64,000 nt of DNA from a virus: IMG/VR virus record IMGVR_UViG_3300018080_000014, positions 1-64,000 of that record; one strand, 5' to 3'. Under the pieces are notes generated by a model, which had not been told where the DNA came from, did not search any database, and worked only from the letters and a program-made list of their open reading frames with translations. A program made the translations under genes and the position numbers. Below are positions 17,975-27,475 of this stretch, in pieces; positions within the stretch are counted from its first letter, which is position 1, and each line of letters begins with the position of its first letter.

Positions 17975-18748
17975 TCACCATGATCCAGTTTCATATGTCG
18001 AATTTATCATTTCTATACTGGAACTTCCAAATGCCGCTATACATTTAATGAAAGAATTGTTGGAAACCATGCTCGCAGTGTCGCATGTAATCACGGTTCC
18101 AATAATTGTACAGTTCTCGAATAACGTGTACGAGTCTTTCCTAATGTACATGGTACTTTCCGCGATGATCGTGCAATTGATTGCTGTCAAATTGCCATAC
18201 ACGTCAACCGGCTCGGATATGGTATTGTACGGGTTGCCTCCATTCCGCACTTCAACACGGGTAAAGTTCACCGTGCCATTGGCCCACGTCACGTCTTGTC
18301 CTTCATGGATGACATGCGGCTCGGTGAAGTTGTTCCTGTCGCCAACAAATATCTCCTTCTCAGGGATGATCACCATGACACTCTTGGTGATGTTCACCTC
18401 GAATGACTTGTTCAGGATGGTGGAATTTGCTTTCCACAGGGTTGCAGTGACCGTGATGTTGTACTTGCCTGCCCGTGCTTCGATATTGTTCCACGTGTAT
18501 GGCACGTAGTTTGCTATTACCGTGCCGTTCACGTCAACAGTGATTGCCGTGACGTTACCCGTGACGTGCGCATCTATGACCACCTTGGAATGCACCTCCT
18601 GCCCATCCTTCACGGAAGTTATGGAGATACAATCGTTATCCACGAGTACATCTCCATCATGGCATCCATTTAGATCTATGAATAGTCCACATAGGAATGC
18701 GCCAGCAATGGCGCATGCTATTATTACTATCCTTCCTGTCTTGTCCAT
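17975..18748 (-). CDS. Membrane-anchored extracellular beta protein rich in N-glycosylation sequons
   Basis: 257 residues. One N-terminal hydrophobic segment (IVIIACAIAGAFLCGLF) would act as signal anchor; it lacks a proper lipobox. The rest is beta-rich, with an Ig-like stretch (VTAITVDVNGTVIANYVPY) and then short beta repeats. There are 14 N-x-S/T sequons (for example NVT, NIT, NKS, NFT, NCT, NNS), typical of archaeal surface glycoproteins. GGAGA precedes ATG 18748. It may be displayed on infected cells or on virions, and the viral glycosyltransferases could act on it. Confidence 0.7.
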   Translation of the reverse strand: MDKTGRIVIIACAIAGAFLCGLFIDLNGCHDGDVLVDNDCISITSVKDGQEVHSKVVIDAHVTGNVTAITVDVNGTVIANYVPYTWNNIEARAGKYNITVTATLWKANSTILNKSFEVNITKSVMVIIPEKEIFVGDRNNFTEPHVIHEGQDVTWANGTVNFTRVEVRNGGNPYNTISEPVDVYGNLTAINCTIIAESTMYIRKDSYTLFENCTIIGTVITCDTASMVSNNSFIKCIAAFGSSSIEMINSTYETGSW

Positions 18749-18759
18749 TTTTATCTCCT

Positions 18760-21276
18760 TTAATATATTGCGTTGGTAGATCCTGTTGATACAACACCTG
18801 TTGCAGATGGAGTACTACCCGTTGCGCCTACAGTTATCGTGCCATCTACAACGTTTGCTGTTACCGACGCGTAATCACCAGCTGTTATATTACCTCCTAC
18901 GTGATTGCCAGATATGGCACAGTATAATGTTGCTGTAATACTGCCACTAACATGATTACCAGATATGCCACAAATTTGGCCAGTATATATAGAATTTGTA
19001 ACATTATATACTTGATTGGCAGATATTGAGTTTTGATTCAGCGCGTATATCCCGTATGCATTTGTAGTACCAGTAACGCTATTGATAGTATTGGACGAAA
19101 TGGCACATTGTGCATCTGCATCTATACCGTACCCTGTTCCGGCGCCACCATCTACATCGTAAATAAAATTACCGGAAGCCACTCCGATACTATACATGCT
19201 TATTCCAATAGCTACAGTAGTCGCTTCTACTTGTCTTACATAATTGCCAGTTACTTGGTTGTAACTATCTCCATTAGTGTTTATACCATGCGCGGAATTG
19301 TCCGTGGATGTTATGTACAGCAATGAATTTCCGGTAATGCTGCAATCACCTTCTGTTACAACTATCCCCATCACGACACCATACCCGCTAAGGTATCTTA
19401 TCGTGTTGCCGTTTATCACGCATGGCTGGCCTTCTGTATGTATTCCCGTTACCGTATAATTAGTATTGGTTTGTCCGGTTGCTTCGATGTGTATAGCATT
19501 TCCTTCAATGATGGCACTGGCTCCAGCGGCATCATTATATATACCATAGAATGCTCCAGCATCTAAAGATGACGTGCATTCTATCTTGTTATTTGCCACG
19601 ATTGCCTTGGCACTATCAGTCATTATTCCAAACACGGATATTGTAGTCAAGGCTGGCGACAAGTTGAACGTGTTTCCAGTTATCTTTACCTGCGGTCCTT
19701 CGTTTGATGCGGTCACCTGCGAATGGAATCCGCGTTGCAGGTTGATAAACTCGCAATTATTGACGATTATCTTGGCAGATGTTGTCGTTGACGTGTTCAA
19801 AAAGATCCCGGTTTTGGCTGATGTCGCGCTGGAATGTTCTATCGTGCATGAATCAATGGTAAGACGTATACTAGCTGCTGTTGACAAGGTGCCAATAATT
19901 GCGCCACTTGTTGTATTGGAATGTGTCGATACGAATCTCAGGTCTCGCAAGGTAAGGGAATCGCATTCCGATATTATCAACCCGTCGCCAGCTGCAAATG
20001 ATAATCCGGATCCGCGCGTGCCTATTATCGTTATATCGGCAAGAGGAGCGGAGATCGTAAACGATGCCACTTCTATTAGTCCATGTACTATTATCAATCC
20101 AGTACCTGTACCGATTGCCGTGATGGCAGCTATAAGCTCCGATTGAGTGTTGCAGAAGTACACGTTTCCATTGATCTTGGTGAGGTATCCGATGGAACCT
20201 CCGGCCATGAGAATATCTCCACCACCAGTCGTGACCTCATTCATCTGGAGATCGTACCCGTTCATGTTCACCTCCGATCCCATGATGATGGCAGTACCTG
20301 CGCCAGCCTGTGATCGCAAGTTATCTGTTTGGACAGTGCTTATATTAAATATCGTGTTATCATTCATATCGATGCTATTCTTAAATGTTATATTTCCAGC
20401 TGTCCTTCCAATAGACTGTACCCACAATTCTGTCCAATCGTAACCACTCATTCCGAGCTTACCTGCAGATTCATGGAGAAAATGTCCAGTGGCCATGTCA
20501 AACCTGAATTTCTGGACGTCAGCCAAGGTTTTCAGCACGATGTCGTGTTCACTCTTCAGGATCACGTCCTTAACAGGACCGGCAATAGCGATGAAATCAT
20601 TGGCATTATCATTGCTATAATAAGTCGTGGCATAGAGTTCGGTCACGTTCGATATTGCATGCTCTCCCATGTTGATGTTATCATCAAAGACCACGCTGGT
20701 GCCAAACGCGTTGTAAATTGTTGGTGTGCGCAATTCACCACCAATGGTGATGTCTTGCGTCACGTCCATGGCATCGTATGCCTTGTAAATTTTCCTATCT
20801 CCTTTTTCCATGTTGCGGAAATTCACCAACGCATCATCGGCTGGCCTTCTTCCAGCAATTGGAATATCTGTATCCAAGCACGATGCACGATTTGCCCTCA
20901 CTACAATGGTTCCATCTTTTGTACAAACCAATACATCATCGGTGCCGCCTCCAAGCGTGTTTCCCGTTGTTGCCGCAACGTACTTGATTTCGGATAACCC
21001 GTCATCATTCACCACCATGATGTACCCGTCAGCAGTGGCAATGTTATTATACGCCCCGCTAGGTGCCAAGTCGCCGGTACCTTCATCATGTAGTATCCTG
21101 TTGTAATGCAGAGAATGTAATAGCAGTCGCACGACCGCCTGCAACCCGTACTGCGTGTACGTTTCTCCAGAATCGATGATCTTGCAGTTGTTGAATAGCT
21201 CTGGTGTTATCTTGTTCTTGTGGTACAGCAAGCCCCATTGCGAGAAGTCACGTTCCCATTGCTCGGTCATGTTCAT
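18760..21276 (-). CDS. Tail fibre/spike with parallel beta-helix
   Basis: 838 residues. The first 60 residues (TEQWERDFSQWGLLYHKN) look like a baseplate attachment part. From about 370 onward repeated short strands with I/N/G ladders (ITGNTF, ISGNHV, IEGNAI) indicate a right-handed beta-helix like pectate lyases and phage tailspikes. Likely binds or cleaves a host surface polysaccharide. The start overlaps the preceding stop (ATGA). Confidence 0.8.
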   Translation of the reverse strand: MNMTEQWERDFSQWGLLYHKNKITPELFNNCKIIDSGETYTQYGLQAVVRLLLHSLHYNRILHDEGTGDLAPSGAYNNIATADGYIMVVNDDGLSEIKYVAATTGNTLGGGTDDVLVCTKDGTIVVRANRASCLDTDIPIAGRRPADDALVNFRNMEKGDRKIYKAYDAMDVTQDITIGGELRTPTIYNAFGTSVVFDDNINMGEHAISNVTELYATTYYSNDNANDFIAIAGPVKDVILKSEHDIVLKTLADVQKFRFDMATGHFLHESAGKLGMSGYDWTELWVQSIGRTAGNITFKNSIDMNDNTIFNISTVQTDNLRSQAGAGTAIIMGSEVNMNGYDLQMNEVTTGGGDILMAGGSIGYLTKINGNVYFCNTQSELIAAITAIGTGTGLIIVHGLIEVASFTISAPLADITIIGTRGSGLSFAAGDGLIISECDSLTLRDLRFVSTHSNTTSGAIIGTLSTAASIRLTIDSCTIEHSSATSAKTGIFLNTSTTTSAKIIVNNCEFINLQRGFHSQVTASNEGPQVKITGNTFNLSPALTTISVFGIMTDSAKAIVANNKIECTSSLDAGAFYGIYNDAAGASAIIEGNAIHIEATGQTNTNYTVTGIHTEGQPCVINGNTIRYLSGYGVVMGIVVTEGDCSITGNSLLYITSTDNSAHGINTNGDSYNQVTGNYVRQVEATTVAIGISMYSIGVASGNFIYDVDGGAGTGYGIDADAQCAISSNTINSVTGTTNAYGIYALNQNSISANQVYNVTNSIYTGQICGISGNHVSGSITATLYCAISGNHVGGNITAGDYASVTANVVDGTITVGATGSTPSATGVVSTGSTNAIY

Positions 21277-21470
21277 TCACCTCGTGCCTTGATTCCTTCC
21301 AGTCTTATCTCTATTAGTTCCACTTGGTATTCCAATATCTCATATTCAACCTTCGCTCGCTCCAAGTACCTTTTCTTGGCATACAGGTCTATCTCCATGT
21401 CTATCTTGTACACCTTGTTCCATAACTTGTCCATGTTCTCGTATATCTTCCTGATTCTATCCTCGCTCAT
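21273..21470 (-). CDS. Small coiled-coil protein
   Basis: 65 residues, almost entirely a charged helix (IYENMDKLWNKVYKIDMEID). ATG 21470 is chosen for its ATGA overlap with the upstream stop; the frame is open further upstream to 21518. Lies between a structural protein and the fibre, so may be a fibre chaperone or trimerisation factor (inference). Confidence 0.55.
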   Translation of the reverse strand: MSEDRIRKIYENMDKLWNKVYKIDMEIDLYAKKRYLERAKVEYEILEYQVELIEIRLEGIKARGE

Positions 21471-22027
21471 TTTCCTCTCATCGTTCCTCCACATTTTGGA
21501 CATTTCATCGACGTGCATGGTTTACCCTTCTCATGCTTCACAGTTGCACCACATTCAGTACACACGCATTCCGAAGATCCACCATCTCCTTGTCTCGGGC
21601 CATCTTGTCCTTGCCCTTGCCCGCGTTCCTTCTTTTCCTTGTCCTTCTTACATGCCGGGAGATCTGGATATTTCTTGCACACAGCAGCACGCACCTGTTT
21701 CTTTTCCGCGGGTGTCCCGTGCTGCGCGACTCTTGCGAGTGCATTGGCAGCATGCGACCTGTCATGTATAGGGTATTTTCTCTTGCTAGGTATGGCAAAC
21801 GAAGAATCTGGCAACTTCTTCCTGGTCTTTGACTTCAGCTTGCCGAGTTGTATCAATATCGATGTTTCCACCAGTTCCAACCTAGCGATCCTTAATTCCA
21901 ATTCCTTCTTTTGTTTTGTCTTCTTCTCAATGGCACCACAGATTTTCTGTGCCGATTCCTTGGATTTTCCCTTTTTCATCTGTGCTGCCACGCATTCGGC
22001 AAAATTCTTGTATGGTCCTATTGGCAT
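21467..22027 (-). CDS. Minor virion-associated protein with DUF6582-like segment and zinc ribbon
   Basis: 186 residues. The N-terminus MPIGPYKNFAECVAAQMKKG resembles a short helix module common in phage head proteins. KRKYPIHDRSHAANALARVA followed by AEKKQVRAAVCKKYP matches the DUF6582-type segment found in many phage head or prohead proteins. The C-terminus is a zinc ribbon (CVCTECGA...CPKCGG). Unexpected position among tail-fibre genes. Confidence 0.65.
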   Translation of the reverse strand: MPIGPYKNFAECVAAQMKKGKSKESAQKICGAIEKKTKQKKELELRIARLELVETSILIQLGKLKSKTRKKLPDSSFAIPSKRKYPIHDRSHAANALARVAQHGTPAEKKQVRAAVCKKYPDLPACKKDKEKKERGQGQGQDGPRQGDGGSSECVCTECGATVKHEKGKPCTSMKCPKCGGTMRGK

Positions 22028-22029
22028 GT

Positions 22030-22659
22030 CTACAACAACTCCAACCTGTATTCAAACAATAACGGGTTTCCATCCTCGACCTTGTAGAACGGTGCATCCA
22101 CGAAATACGTCTCGGTTTCTCCATAATACACCCTGCGGGCAACCATCGCATATTCCTTGTATGCGGGATTGTCCTGCGGATTTTGTGCCGGAGGGGTGGT
22201 GGGATGCAAGAAGATTCCTGCTTCCCTTATCTTGTATACGCCACCAACATGTGGAAGTTCTGCATCCAGGAACTGCGCAGTAACCGTGATGGCCTGATCC
22301 ACGCGCGTCTTGGATAATATTGATGCTCGTACATCTTCATCGGTTAATCTCCAGTCATCCTCCGAAACGTCATTCCAAGCACCACCCTTGGCAATATCCA
22401 CGCCCTCGCTCGGCCCTGCCACACCACTGTTTGTACCTGTGGAAGAGCCTAGCGCAACGGCACGTATTCCCAGCCCGGAATTCCACTTGCTATTGTCGAA
22501 TATTTCATCAAGCATGAATTCCTTTCCAGTTTCCACGACAAGGTTCTTGAGAAATCCCGTGTCTTGGATAATGGTTCCCGTGAACCTGTCTAGGACGTAC
22601 ATGCGCATGGATCCAACTATCTCGAATGGAATCTTGTTCTTCTTATTCATCGTCATCAT
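22030..22659 (-). CDS. Tail fibre/collar-like protein
   Basis: 209 residues. VALGSSTGTNSG and a later IREAGIFLHP are the kind of motifs seen in phage tail-fibre or collar proteins ('ALGTG...EAGL'). ATG 22659, 22656 and 22650 are all in frame. Positioned between baseplate and fibre genes. Role in host attachment is inferred. Confidence 0.6.
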   Translation of the reverse strand: MMTMNKKNKIPFEIVGSMRMYVLDRFTGTIIQDTGFLKNLVVETGKEFMLDEIFDNSKWNSGLGIRAVALGSSTGTNSGVAGPSEGVDIAKGGAWNDVSEDDWRLTDEDVRASILSKTRVDQAITVTAQFLDAELPHVGGVYKIREAGIFLHPTTPPAQNPQDNPAYKEYAMVARRVYYGETETYFVDAPFYKVEDGNPLLFEYRLELL

Positions 22660-22677
22660 CCATGTTAATCATCGTAT

Positions 22678-24858
22678 TTAAGTTGCTACTATCTTGAAAC
22701 AAACGTCATCTATTGACATCGCATTTGCTGAATATGATGTGGAAAAAAGAACCAAAACGTATGGTGTTACCAGGCGATCAGTTGCTATCCATCCAGCAAG
22801 CTCGACATCATCCACGAATACACGAACTGCACTTTTTCCTATATCCAGCTGTATGAGGATTAGTGCCTCGACGTCATCTGGATACGGTCCAATACTAACA
22901 CCATCAGCGTATATTAATCCCGTGCTTTCATCAAAGATTATCATGCAGTCAAATCCAGACGCATAAAGCTGGCAATTTGAGCTGGAAATTCCACCATGTG
23001 GCTTCTTCATTAGAAATTCCACCTCAAGAATGCTGAGACCACAAACGATTGATTTTCCTATCGTACTCGGTGAGGTGAGTATCGCCTTACCTCCAGCAAC
23101 GTATGGACTTCCAGCATAGATTTGGAACTTGGAAAAATCTCCACTGCTGAAATCATCGAAGAAGATGGTTGATTCCAACCTCGATGATTCAGTGAACCCG
23201 CCAAAGAGTGATTCCCTGAACACTGCGCCTTCAAACACGGGATTGTACACGTCGCGCAGGTATCCCCAGTATTGCTGCGATGATGCATCCACAAGTTCCG
23301 ACGCTTCTATCGTGTCTCGCATGACCATGATCCATCCGCCAAAATACCCGTTCACGCCAGCAGGCGTAACCATGTCAACGAGCCCATCCCAGTTCTCGTT
23401 TGGATCTCCCGGTTGCCACAAGGCCTTCGATCCCATTTTTTCCAGGTTGAGTGCCATGAAAAACGTCGGCTCGTCCATGTCTTCTATGACACGTATCCTC
23501 ACGCATTCATCATCCTGCGCATGCGCGAAGTGATCGAAAAACCGCTTTATCTCGTCAAGCGTTGGTATGATTTTCCATTTCCTTGCCCATATCCGCTTGC
23601 CAAATTGCTCGTCGGATTCACCATCATTCCTCGTCATGCCGACATCGGCACCTTTCCTATCAAGCATGAATCCGGTGGCATGTGGTCCAGAGAATCCAAA
23701 CCCGTCACATTCAGGGCACGTTTGCCCGAGATGGGTGTCTATTATCGAATTTACTGGTGGATAAACACCAGTGCCAGTACACGTGGCACAAAAATATGGT
23801 GATGCCCACACGGCATCTTGAATCTTGACGCCATTCTCGTACAATTCCCAGAACTTGGCACCATACAAGTATCTCGTGGTAGGTGATGCGAGGCAAAATA
23901 TGGTAATTGTTTCATTATACCGCACGTCTTCATATGCTTCATATTCCTTTCCATATAATATATCCACGTTATCAATATAGCATGTACCTGTCACGCATGT
24001 AAATTTATATCCATCAACCGGCGCATCTGGAGAAATGAGCACGTACTTGCCACCAATTTGTTGTCCATCTTTCAGCACGGTGAATATCCCATCACCAAAG
24101 AGAACAGAAATTGTACATGTAATATCGTCCACGTATGCTCCCGCAACATCCCACGCAGCAGAACCAACATCCCAGACACGTATCTCGTTGGAAACAAGGT
24201 ATATCAATGGTCCAGATACATACGCATTCCTCATTACAAATTCAGATCCAGATGGCATGCGCACGTCAAAATCAAGCCTGTTTGGCATCACCGTGTATTC
24301 CAGACTACCATCTTCTATTTCTATATATCCATCTTCCTCGATTTCACATTCCTGATCAGTGGTTATCGACGCATCTTCTACCACATCCCATGCCGACAAG
24401 TCACCAGAAAAATTATCCTCGAAAACGTGGTACGGCAGCTTGGTCATGCACGTCACGTCGTACACGAGCTGCTCGTCCTCGGCAATCCTGAAAATGGTAT
24501 TTATGGACGTGAATGGTTCTATGGTAATATTAATAAACTTTTGCTCATCATGCTCATATACTGGATAATCGTATTTCCTACCACCATATACACGATTCCT
24601 CCATCCAACGAGTTTCGCAGTCTTGTACCCGATACGAAGTGCCAGCCCGGCATCCCTCATCTTGTCCCTTATAATACCAACCAATGGGCCGGGGCTCCAA
24701 GGAGTATCACCAATATATAGCTTGTCATCCCCCTGTACGAATCCAAGACCATCACGAGCAGTCCAACCTGCAATGGCAGCCATCCATACTCCTTTCTTGG
24801 CATCATTATAATATCTACCCCATGCTGAGGTAAACATCCGGGCATCTATTACTTCCAT
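22678..24858 (-). CDS. Baseplate/tail-tip protein with two ConA-like domains and zinc knuckle
   Basis: 726 residues. Follows the baseplate J gene, where a gpI-type protein is usual. Two lectin-like (LamG/ConA-like) segments are visible, one beginning FEDNFSGDLSAWDVV (about 166) and one FFDDFSSGDFSKFQIY (about 570). A DnaJ-like zinc knuckle lies between (CATCTGTG...CPECDGFG). Probably mediates sugar binding at the tail tip. Confidence 0.65.
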   Translation of the reverse strand: MEVIDARMFTSAWGRYYNDAKKGVWMAAIAGWTARDGLGFVQGDDKLYIGDTPWSPGPLVGIIRDKMRDAGLALRIGYKTAKLVGWRNRVYGGRKYDYPVYEHDEQKFINITIEPFTSINTIFRIAEDEQLVYDVTCMTKLPYHVFEDNFSGDLSAWDVVEDASITTDQECEIEEDGYIEIEDGSLEYTVMPNRLDFDVRMPSGSEFVMRNAYVSGPLIYLVSNEIRVWDVGSAAWDVAGAYVDDITCTISVLFGDGIFTVLKDGQQIGGKYVLISPDAPVDGYKFTCVTGTCYIDNVDILYGKEYEAYEDVRYNETITIFCLASPTTRYLYGAKFWELYENGVKIQDAVWASPYFCATCTGTGVYPPVNSIIDTHLGQTCPECDGFGFSGPHATGFMLDRKGADVGMTRNDGESDEQFGKRIWARKWKIIPTLDEIKRFFDHFAHAQDDECVRIRVIEDMDEPTFFMALNLEKMGSKALWQPGDPNENWDGLVDMVTPAGVNGYFGGWIMVMRDTIEASELVDASSQQYWGYLRDVYNPVFEGAVFRESLFGGFTESSRLESTIFFDDFSSGDFSKFQIYAGSPYVAGGKAILTSPSTIGKSIVCGLSILEVEFLMKKPHGGISSSNCQLYASGFDCMIIFDESTGLIYADGVSIGPYPDDVEALILIQLDIGKSAVRVFVDDVELAGWIATDRLVTPYVLVLFSTSYSANAMSIDDVCFKIVAT

Positions 24859-24859
24859 T

Positions 24860-26731
24860 TCATTTACCTTCCGTAAATGTCGTGGTTCCTATTTCTGCTA
24901 TGTTCAATTCACCAATCAATATATCCTTCTCTTGGGCATTGGTGATCGGCGTTTCCGATTCTTTCTGTATGGTAACGCTTCGTACCTTGATGATTCCTTC
25001 AACGTTGAGCATTGCCTTCTCGATCTGCGAGAATACCACGTTTTCCCCGGGTATCAGGTTGTTTATGTAATTGGCAAGCGCTTCCCTGCACTCCGATGAT
25101 ACCGCGGCATAATCGGATTGCGATGTGACGAACAGCGTGGCAGTCACGTTGATGTTCTTCACCTCTGCCTCCATGATGTTCGCCTGTATGCATATCGGCA
25201 CGAATGCCCGCCTCTTGAAATCAAATATCCTGCTCCATACTATATCCACGTAGTTGTTAAAATCATATCCTTGGACCATGGCAACAATGACGTTGAACGC
25301 GGCACCTCCCCACCGCGTCTTGAACGCGATGTCGGCAAGTCCACTGTTTCTCTCCACGCCATCCGCATACATTTTTCCATCCGCGTACTCGTTGCCACTA
25401 TTCTGGTATTTCAAGTTCCAGTGACTATCAGATGTTGATCCAGATTCAGCGGTCTTCACGAGAAGCAAGTACGTCTTCGTGTAATCGAGGCCACCAAACT
25501 TCTGGGATATTTTTATTTCCTGCCATCCGGTTGGATCATCAGCATCAACATCTTCGGGCGAAAACAATCCAAATGATAGGAGTAGCTTGGATACCGTCGT
25601 GGCATAATCATCTACCCACAAGTACAGTTCCATGCGTAGTGGTGGTGGTTCGCCACCAGTGTTCACTTTCTGCACGTACAATGATATTTCCTTGATGCCA
25701 ATCCTATCGCCGGTGGGCTTCCATGTCTGGGCAACATCAACATCACCTGTACTATAAAAGTTCCACGTCTCGAACGTTGTCCACGTGGCAGATTCTTGCC
25801 AATCTGCATTTGGATATGCCACGTCAACGCCAGTAACTTGATATGCCCTGGCAGATCTGACACCTTCCACTTCCTCTACCAAGCTTTGTATGCGCGAATA
25901 CCCAAACTGTACCCTGCTCGTGCTGAGTTGTCTCCTGCGATATGATGGATCGGATTCTTGTTCAGTCGCACCTATTGACGCTTCGTTATTGATCACCGAA
26001 ACGACATTTGTTATTCCATCAGTATTCAGCGTTATTTGCCCAGTATCAACGACATCCTGTTCACCGTATCTTTCTGCTATGCACGGTATTGTCACTGAAA
26101 CATTTTCCGTCGGATCCAATCCAACATAATATACTGAATCTTCTGCTGGTTCTGCACCGCCCGGATTCCAATTAACTTGATCACCATCGAATTCCCAATC
26201 CACGTCTTCCGCGTATGCCGTGCCACTTTGTGTTGGTGTCTCGTTTATCCATTGTATGGACGTGACGCCCGAGAAGGGGGGTGGGATATTATCGACGCCG
26301 TTTGCTGCACCCTTGGTAATTTGTATTATGTTTGGAAGTATCCCTGCCTGTATCGTGAGATAGTTGATGCCTTTTTCGGTGGAAAATGTTGATGAGATTG
26401 GAATGAGCACGTCATTTGCCTTGCCAGTCACCGTCACGTTTACCGTGCCTTTTGAAGGAACACCCCTGAACACTCCAGATTCTATCCCGTGGTAATCGAG
26501 GTAATAATTGCTTGCCGTGGACACGTTCAATTCCTTGAGAACAGATGCCATGATGTTATCAAGTTCCACGTACTTGGCAGCAAATACTTTCATCATTTGC
26601 CATACCCACGTGCCCTTTCCCGTGTTTACACGTGGATCCAATGAATGTAATAAATCAAATTGCTCACGAAGCACCTGATCCAGTGGTTTTAATATGTATC
26701 CAGATGCGGTTAGACCGTAATTGATTGAAAT
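24860..26731 (-). CDS. Baseplate J-like protein (gpJ/gp47), probable ATT start, with inserted domain
   Basis: About 623 residues if translation starts at ATT 26731. The N-terminus would read ISINYGLTASGYILKPLDQ, the conserved opening of J-family proteins, preceded by GGAGGTGG with a 7-nt spacer. The first ordinary start, GTG 26674, would delete this opening. The J core runs from there (TVNVTVTGKANDVLIP) and ends with GENVVFSQIEKAMLNVEGI. A carbohydrate-binding-like domain (TWKPTGDRIGIKEISLYVQ) of about 160 residues is inserted near residues 310-470. Builds the baseplate wedge. Confidence 0.85.
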   Translation of the reverse strand: MSINYGLTASGYILKPLDQVLREQFDLLHSLDPRVNTGKGTWVWQMMKVFAAKYVELDNIMASVLKELNVSTASNYYLDYHGIESGVFRGVPSKGTVNVTVTGKANDVLIPISSTFSTEKGINYLTIQAGILPNIIQITKGAANGVDNIPPPFSGVTSIQWINETPTQSGTAYAEDVDWEFDGDQVNWNPGGAEPAEDSVYYVGLDPTENVSVTIPCIAERYGEQDVVDTGQITLNTDGITNVVSVINNEASIGATEQESDPSYRRRQLSTSRVQFGYSRIQSLVEEVEGVRSARAYQVTGVDVAYPNADWQESATWTTFETWNFYSTGDVDVAQTWKPTGDRIGIKEISLYVQKVNTGGEPPPLRMELYLWVDDYATTVSKLLLSFGLFSPEDVDADDPTGWQEIKISQKFGGLDYTKTYLLLVKTAESGSTSDSHWNLKYQNSGNEYADGKMYADGVERNSGLADIAFKTRWGGAAFNVIVAMVQGYDFNNYVDIVWSRIFDFKRRAFVPICIQANIMEAEVKNINVTATLFVTSQSDYAAVSSECREALANYINNLIPGENVVFSQIEKAMLNVEGIIKVRSVTIQKESETPITNAQEKDILIGELNIAEIGTTTFTEGK

Positions 26732-27129
26732 ACTCTTTCCACCTCCAGTGGTATGTCGAATGTATTGTTATTGACCGATGTTGCTATTATGCCAACTTTC
26801 CAGTTACCATCCTCTTCAGGTCTTATATACACCACGCTTGACTCGGAGATCATTGGTATCCTTTCGTTATTCAGGCAATCCATGATTGCCATGCGTATTA
26901 CCGTTTCTGGCGGGATATTTTTTACCCTTTTCATCATGTCTGGTAATGGCAACCCGTATGATCTATCTATTGCTTCTTCTCCGCGAATCGTGGAAAGGGC
27001 AACGATACACTCTTGCCTGAATACCTCTTCCTGCTCGATGGTGACCATGTTACCATCCTTGTCCACGTAGATGTCTCCACCTTCAGGGTCCCTGAGAGGC
27101 GTCGTCCCTAGGTCTATGTTTGTCGGCAT
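26710..27129 (-). CDS. Baseplate wedge protein, gpW/gp25-like
   Basis: 139 residues. GEEAIDRSYGLPLPDMM is the gp25/gpW signature (GEr..d..yG). Forms the inner baseplate wedge with the J protein encoded directly downstream, which it overlaps by 22 nt. Overlaps the upstream membrane-protein gene by 47 nt. Confidence 0.85.
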   Translation of the reverse strand: MPTNIDLGTTPLRDPEGGDIYVDKDGNMVTIEQEEVFRQECIVALSTIRGEEAIDRSYGLPLPDMMKRVKNIPPETVIRMAIMDCLNNERIPMISESSVVYIRPEEDGNWKVGIIATSVNNNTFDIPLEVERVFQSITV

Positions 27130-27475
27130 TTTTCTCCATTTCTTTCAATATATCCTTGCTTTCGTCAAGTTCCCTGATGAGCTTTTTCCTGTACTCGATG
27201 GTTCGCATTTTTGCCCTGATGATTCCTATGGATATTTTGGCAGACGCCATATCGAATATCGTCTTTATCCTGAGAAGAAACAACGTGTACAGGTAGAAAG
27301 CACCACTCAATATAACTATCCACAGAACTTTCAACGTACTGCTCAATTCCACGAACATGCTAACACCGTCTTTTTCCATGGTTAAGAACCAATAGACGGC
27401 AACAATGCATCCAACATATACCTGCAGCCAAAATAGCCATGCTATGAATCCTATGATTTTTTCCGTCCTGTTCAT
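27083..27475 (-). CDS. Two-span membrane protein within tail module
   Basis: 130 residues from ATG 27475 (ATGA overlap with upstream stop). Two hydrophobic segments (IIGFIAWLFWLQVYVGCIVA and VLWIVILSGAFYLYTLFLL) followed by a charged helix. A holin-like topology, but location inside the baseplate genes is unusual; it could instead help tail assembly at the membrane or genome entry. Confidence 0.6.
   Translation of the reverse strand: MNRTEKIIGFIAWLFWLQVYVGCIVAVYWFLTMEKDGVSMFVELSSTLKVLWIVILSGAFYLYTLFLLRIKTIFDMASAKISIGIIRAKMRTIEYRKKLIRELDESKDILKEMEKNADKHRPRDDASQGP

Noticed and set aside
19574-20146. Long plus-strand frame within the fibre gene
   Set aside because: It mirrors the repetitive beta-helix coding sequence on the opposite strand, lacks a ribosome site, and all neighbours here are transcribed leftward.
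27083-27475. Holin
   Set aside because: Topology fits, but it sits inside the baseplate genes without an adjacent endolysin, so no lysis function is claimed.
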